Origin: Paenibacillus dendritiformis
GTDB lineage: Bacteria > Bacillota > Bacilli > Paenibacillales > Paenibacillaceae
Length of the DNA stretch: 64,000 nt
Reading direction: 5' to 3'
Assembly: GCF_021654795.1 (NCBI RefSeq)
Contig: NZ_AP025344.1
Location: forward strand, 620,001 to 684,000
The number at the start of each line of letters is the position of its first letter. Position 1 is the stretch's first letter. This document shows, piece by piece, positions 61,495-64,000 of this stretch. Under the pieces are notes generated by a model. It did no database searches. It was not told where the DNA came from and saw only the letters and a program-made list of their open reading frames with translations. The position numbers and the translations under genes were made by a program.

Positions 61495-61762
61495 AATCTC
61501 CCCTCGTTCAGGAACGCCACTCGCGGGTAAAGCAACGGTTCCCCGGGAACAACCGAGCAGATGCTTGACGTTCTGTTTCCCGCTTCTTTTTGTGGTCGTC
61601 TTCCGAGCGTAGTTCGGAGTTCTTCCTGATAGGAAGGGATATTGAAGGGAAGAGCGGAGTCCCTGACTGGACGGGAGACCGGAGTAAAGGGGAGTTTTTC
61701 TGAGTGGACGGGAGAATGGAGTAAAGGAGAAGGAGAGCAGTTGCCTTGACCGGACGAGAGAA
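61495..61762. repeat. Second array of the dispersed intergenic repeat
   Basis: One copy in forward sense, ATCTCCCCTCGTTCAGGAAC (about 61,496), then four in the other sense: TTCTTCCTGATAGGAAGGGA (61,621), TCCCTGACTGGACGGGAGAC (61,661), TTTCTGAGTGGACGGGAGAA (61,697; this one follows a T run) and CCTTGACCGGACGAGAGAA (61,744). Same family and same layout as 50,810-51,176. Confidence 0.65.
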
Positions 61763-62160
61763 TGAAGACGAGGAGAGAGCGCAACGGAACGGAAATGAGG
61801 CTTGGCGGAGGTTCATGAGCCTAAGCCTAGAAGGAAGAAGGCAGGGATATGTGGAACGCACCTTACCAGTCCGGAGGGAGAAAACGGGGGGCGAAAAAGT
61901 TGCGGGGAGATGGCATGGCCGAGCCGTCTGGAAAGCAGAAGGCACATATTTTAGGGCTACCATAAGGAGGCCAGGGCAGGCCTGGTTTGCGACAGAGCTT
62001 GCTAACCTCCTGTCTCCCCATAGGCAGCAGGAATTATGGAGGCAGCCGAAAGCGCAACCTTCTCTCCGGCCGACGAGGGTTGCGCTGGAGGTCGTCATGA
62101 GCCAGACTAACGTCCTTAATCGGCAATCCGCAATTCCTCAATAGGTTAGGCAACGCAACG
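61763..62160. other. Non-coding stretch with a hairpin
   Basis: No convincing gene on either strand; frames of 130-196 codons here have no ribosome-binding site and odd composition. AGCGCAACC (62,051-62,059) and GGTTGCGCT (62,078-62,086) form a perfect 9-bp stem without a T run. Confidence 0.5.
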
Positions 62161-62187
62161 AAGGCGCTCCATACAGGGGAGCGCCTT
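62161..62187 (-). terminator. Hairpin after the XRE-cupin gene
   Basis: AAGGCGCTCC (62,161-62,170) and GGAGCGCCTT (62,178-62,187) pair perfectly over ten bases, 18 bases past the minus-strand gene's stop. Confidence 0.7.
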
Positions 62188-62204
62188 CTCTATTGCACAG
62201 TATG

Positions 62205-62771
62205 TTATCTGTTCGCGGACGGGTAGTGCAGCAGGGTCATGTAGCGTATGGTGCGGTCGGTGCGGTTCGTGTACGTATGAACCTGATCGGCGGTGAAGCG
62301 CATCGTCGTCTTCGGCTCCAGCACGTATTCGTCGCCGCCCAGCGAGACGTGAAGCACGCCGTCAATCACCATGATGAACTCTTCGACGCCATCGTAGTGG
62401 GCTTCCGACACATGGGAGCAGCCCGGGTCCACCTCCACGCTGTACACCTCGAACCCCTTGTCCTGCTCGAAAGGAAAGATAGGAAACGTGCGGTATGCCC
62501 CTTCTTCCTCCACAAGCGGGGTAATATCCTCTATCTTGACAATCGACACGCTCGGCGTCGATTCTTCCATCAGGGTTGCGAAGGAGATGCGCAGACCATT
62601 CACAATTTTCCATAATACTGAAATGGTCGGATTCGATTCCCCGCGCTCGATTTGCCCGAGCATGCCTTTGCTGACGCCGGACATGTCCGACACCTGGTCC
62701 AGGCTCAGTCCCCGCGATTTGCGGATCTCTTGAAGGTTTTTCCCGATTTTTTTGTGGATCGGTTCTTGCAT
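62205..62771 (-). CDS. XRE-family regulator with C-terminal cupin domain
   Basis: 188 residues from the ATG at 62,771 (GGAGAGGAG seven bases upstream). The open frame continuing to 63,983 is antisense to tdh and not real. Residues ~8-65 are an XRE helix-turn-helix (IGKNLQEIRKSRGLSLDQVS, GVSKGMLGQIERGESNPTIS), residues ~105-182 a small cupin barrel (HVSEAHYDGVEEFIMVIDGV, LHVSLGGDEYVLEP). This class often controls amino-acid or polyamine metabolism. It is divergent from the L-threonine dehydrogenase gene with 162 bases between, so it may regulate that gene and itself. Confidence 0.9.
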   Translation of the reverse strand: MQEPIHKKIGKNLQEIRKSRGLSLDQVSDMSGVSKGMLGQIERGESNPTISVLWKIVNGLRISFATLMEESTPSVSIVKIEDITPLVEEEGAYRTFPIFPFEQDKGFEVYSVEVDPGCSHVSEAHYDGVEEFIMVIDGVLHVSLGGDEYVLEPKTTMRFTADQVHTYTNRTDRTIRYMTLLHYPSANR

Positions 62772-62848
62772 GGCGGTTCTCCTCTCCCACTCTGTACCGG
62801 ATATCTGAAAACAATACAAAAGACCATGTACAATATAGCGCACGTTTG

Positions 62849-62864
62849 TGTAGTATATTATACA
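62849..62864. promoter_or_regulatory. Imperfect palindrome between the XRE-cupin and tdh genes
   Basis: TGTAGTATATTATACA has the symmetric pattern TGTA-nn-ATAT-nn-TACA, and a TGTACA lies at 62,827-62,832. It sits in the shared promoter region and could be bound by the XRE-cupin protein. Confidence 0.4.
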
Positions 62865-62933
62865 ACAGCATGAAGTATTGGTATCCGTTTTCTTTCTATT
62901 GTATGTAAAACATATGGGAGGAGCAATCCGTAA

Positions 62934-63977
62934 ATGACAGCGACGATGATCGGTTTGATCAAGGCAGAACGCAAGCCTGGAGCCGTGTTGAAGGAAGTAC
63001 CGGTTCCGGCGTACGGCCCGGATGAAGTGTTGGTTCGCGTCAAGGCGTCCTCCATCTGCGGAACAGACGTTCATATTTATAAATGGGATGATTGGGCGGC
63101 CCGTACGGTCGTCACCCCGAATGTGTTCGGGCACGAATTTGCCGGCATCGTGGAGGCTGTCGGCGACCAGGTGACGAACGTGAAGATCGGCGATCATGTA
63201 TCGGGAGAAGGCCATGTCGTCTGCGGCGTATGCAAAGCGTGCCGCACCGGCAACGCCCATGTCTGCCCGCATACGCGCAGCTTCGGGATTACGCTGCCCG
63301 GCTGCTTCGGCGAATACGCCGTCCTGCGGGCGAGCAATGTCATCCAGAACGACCCTAAGCTTCCGTTTGAGATCGCTTGCTTGCAGGATCCGCTCGGCAA
63401 TGCCGTGCAGACGGTGTTGGCCGGAGACATTGTCGGCAAAAGTGTCGCGGTCATTGGCGTCGGCCCGATCGGGCTGATGGCGATTGCGGTCGCGAAGGCG
63501 TGCGGCAGCGGAACGATTATGGCGGTGGACATCAATCCGTACCGGCTGGAGATGGCGAAGACGATGGGGGCGGATGTCATCGTCAACAGCAAGGAAGTGA
63601 ATTCGGTGCAAGCGATTCGGGAGGCGACGAACGGGGAAGGCGCGGAAGTGGTGCTGGAGATGTCCGGCCATCCCGACGCGATTCGCGACGCGTTGAAGGC
63701 GGCGGCCCAAGCCGGCCGCGTCTCGCTTCTCGGCATTCCGAGCAAGGAGGTAGCCTTCGATCTCGCGGAGGATGTCATTTTCAAAGGGCTCCAACTGGTA
63801 GGCATAACCGGACGCCGCATGTACGATACGTGGTATCAGCTCAAAGGTCTGCTCGAACGGGGCCGAATCGATCTTTCGCCAATTATTACGCACCGGCTTA
63901 CGCTCGACCGGTATGAGGAAGCATTCGACTTGATGTCTTCGGGGAGTTGCGGCAAAATTGTATTTATACACCAGTAG
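62934..63977 (+). CDS. tdh: L-threonine 3-dehydrogenase
   Basis: 347 residues, the normal length of zinc-dependent Tdh. Catalytic zinc ligands Cys42 (SSICGTDVHIYKWD) and His67-Glu68 (FGHEFAG); structural zinc cysteines 97, 100, 103 and 111; Rossmann motif VIGVGPIGL; the HIYKWDxW segment is specific to threonine dehydrogenases among medium-chain dehydrogenases. It oxidises L-threonine to 2-amino-3-ketobutyrate with NAD+. GGGAGGAG precedes the ATG. A strong ribosome-binding site at 63,994-64,000 shows that another gene, probably kbl, starts just past the window. Confidence 0.93.
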   Translation: MTATMIGLIKAERKPGAVLKEVPVPAYGPDEVLVRVKASSICGTDVHIYKWDDWAARTVVTPNVFGHEFAGIVEAVGDQVTNVKIGDHVSGEGHVVCGVCKACRTGNAHVCPHTRSFGITLPGCFGEYAVLRASNVIQNDPKLPFEIACLQDPLGNAVQTVLAGDIVGKSVAVIGVGPIGLMAIAVAKACGSGTIMAVDINPYRLEMAKTMGADVIVNSKEVNSVQAIREATNGEGAEVVLEMSGHPDAIRDALKAAAQAGRVSLLGIPSKEVAFDLAEDVIFKGLQLVGITGRRMYDTWYQLKGLLERGRIDLSPIITHRLTLDRYEEAFDLMSSGSCGKIVFIHQ

Positions 63978-63993
63978 TGACAAATACAGAAAC

Positions 63994-64000
63994 GGAGGTG
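63994..64000 (+). promoter_or_regulatory. Ribosome-binding site of the next gene (probably kbl)
   Basis: GGAGGTG ends the window 17 bases after the tdh stop. In most bacteria tdh is followed or preceded by kbl (2-amino-3-ketobutyrate CoA ligase), so that gene is expected here. Confidence 0.5.

Noticed and set aside
61508..62144. Overlapping long frames on both strands (196 and 132 codons)
   Set aside because: No ribosome-binding sites, low-complexity Arg/Ser/Glu composition and overlap with the repeat array; treated as chance frames.
62772..63983. N-terminal extension of the minus-strand XRE frame across tdh
   Set aside because: It is antisense to an intact tdh gene; the XRE-cupin protein has its own ATG and Shine-Dalgarno site at 62,771.
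1..64000. tRNA, rRNA, transposase or integrase genes
   Set aside because: Looked for on both strands by eye; none recognised. The toxin cassette and lanthipeptide remnant therefore have no visible mobilising enzyme in the window.

Overview
The window reads as a chromosomal segment of a Paenibacillus-type Firmicute. Coding sequence is about 55-60% GC with strong Shine-Dalgarno sites. Family content also points there: three unrelated secreted proteins share the copper-amine-oxidase-like 'stalk' domain, and there are S-layer homology (SLH) domains, a PadR-linked SEDS-like protein, a MocR-ddl pair and dispersed short intergenic repeats. The species call is inference; the P. thiaminolyticus/dendritiformis/alvei neighbourhood would fit.

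Left edge (1-6,670): the 3' end of a hybrid NRPS/PKS cluster. It holds the last residues of a megasynthase, a type II thioesterase, a ClbP/ZmaM-type membrane peptidase that activates N-acyl-D-Asn prodrugs, and a hydroxymalonyl-ACP-type extender cassette (3-hydroxyacyl-CoA dehydrogenase, stand-alone ACP, acyl-CoA dehydrogenase) with a free-standing acyltransferase. This set is known from zwittermicin-like pathways. Directly behind the peptidase lies the frameshifted relic of a cyclic-peptide-type ABC exporter that seems once to have been fused to it.

6.7-15.6 kb: CPBP protease, OmpR-type two-component system, GNAT acetyltransferase with a probable 3' frameshift, a MarR-MFS operon behind two palindromes, a stalk-domain/GH18-like protein, a lipoprotein and a second lipoprotein gene split at an A6 tract. 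15.8-21.5 kb: an acyl-CoA catabolic operon (acyl-CoA dehydrogenase, SDR, ACAD10-like phosphotransferase, acyl-CoA ligase, TetR). 21.6-25.1 kb: TetR divergent from a rifampin-phosphotransferase-like gene. 25.2-27.6 kb: MocR regulator coupled to D-Ala-D-Ala ligase.

27.6-31 kb: repeat-rich and accessory. It has four degenerate copies of a ~25-bp intergenic repeat, a WcbI-like gene, a truncated pseudogene, and an AT-rich leukocidin/alpha-hemolysin-family pore-forming toxin gene bracketed by ~100-bp direct repeats. 31-33.4 kb: LytR-CpsA-Psr protein overlapping hemL.

33.6-45.7 kb: two three-gene ABC-2 exporters in opposite orientations flank a decayed class II lanthipeptide locus. In that locus a LanT-like transporter without its C39 peptidase and the C-terminal cyclase of a LanM abut head to head at a single junction near 42,285. 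A two-gene ABC transporter lies downstream of lanT.

46-64 kb: SLH protein plus large Big2-type surface protein behind an attenuator-like leader, PadR with a SEDS-like membrane protein, a NodB deacetylase, a MoxR-DUF58-transglutaminase operon, a LacI regulator, an XRE-cupin regulator and L-threonine dehydrogenase (next gene, probably kbl, starts just past the end). Two distant intergenic regions (50.8-51.2 and 61.5-61.8 kb) share one repeat family.
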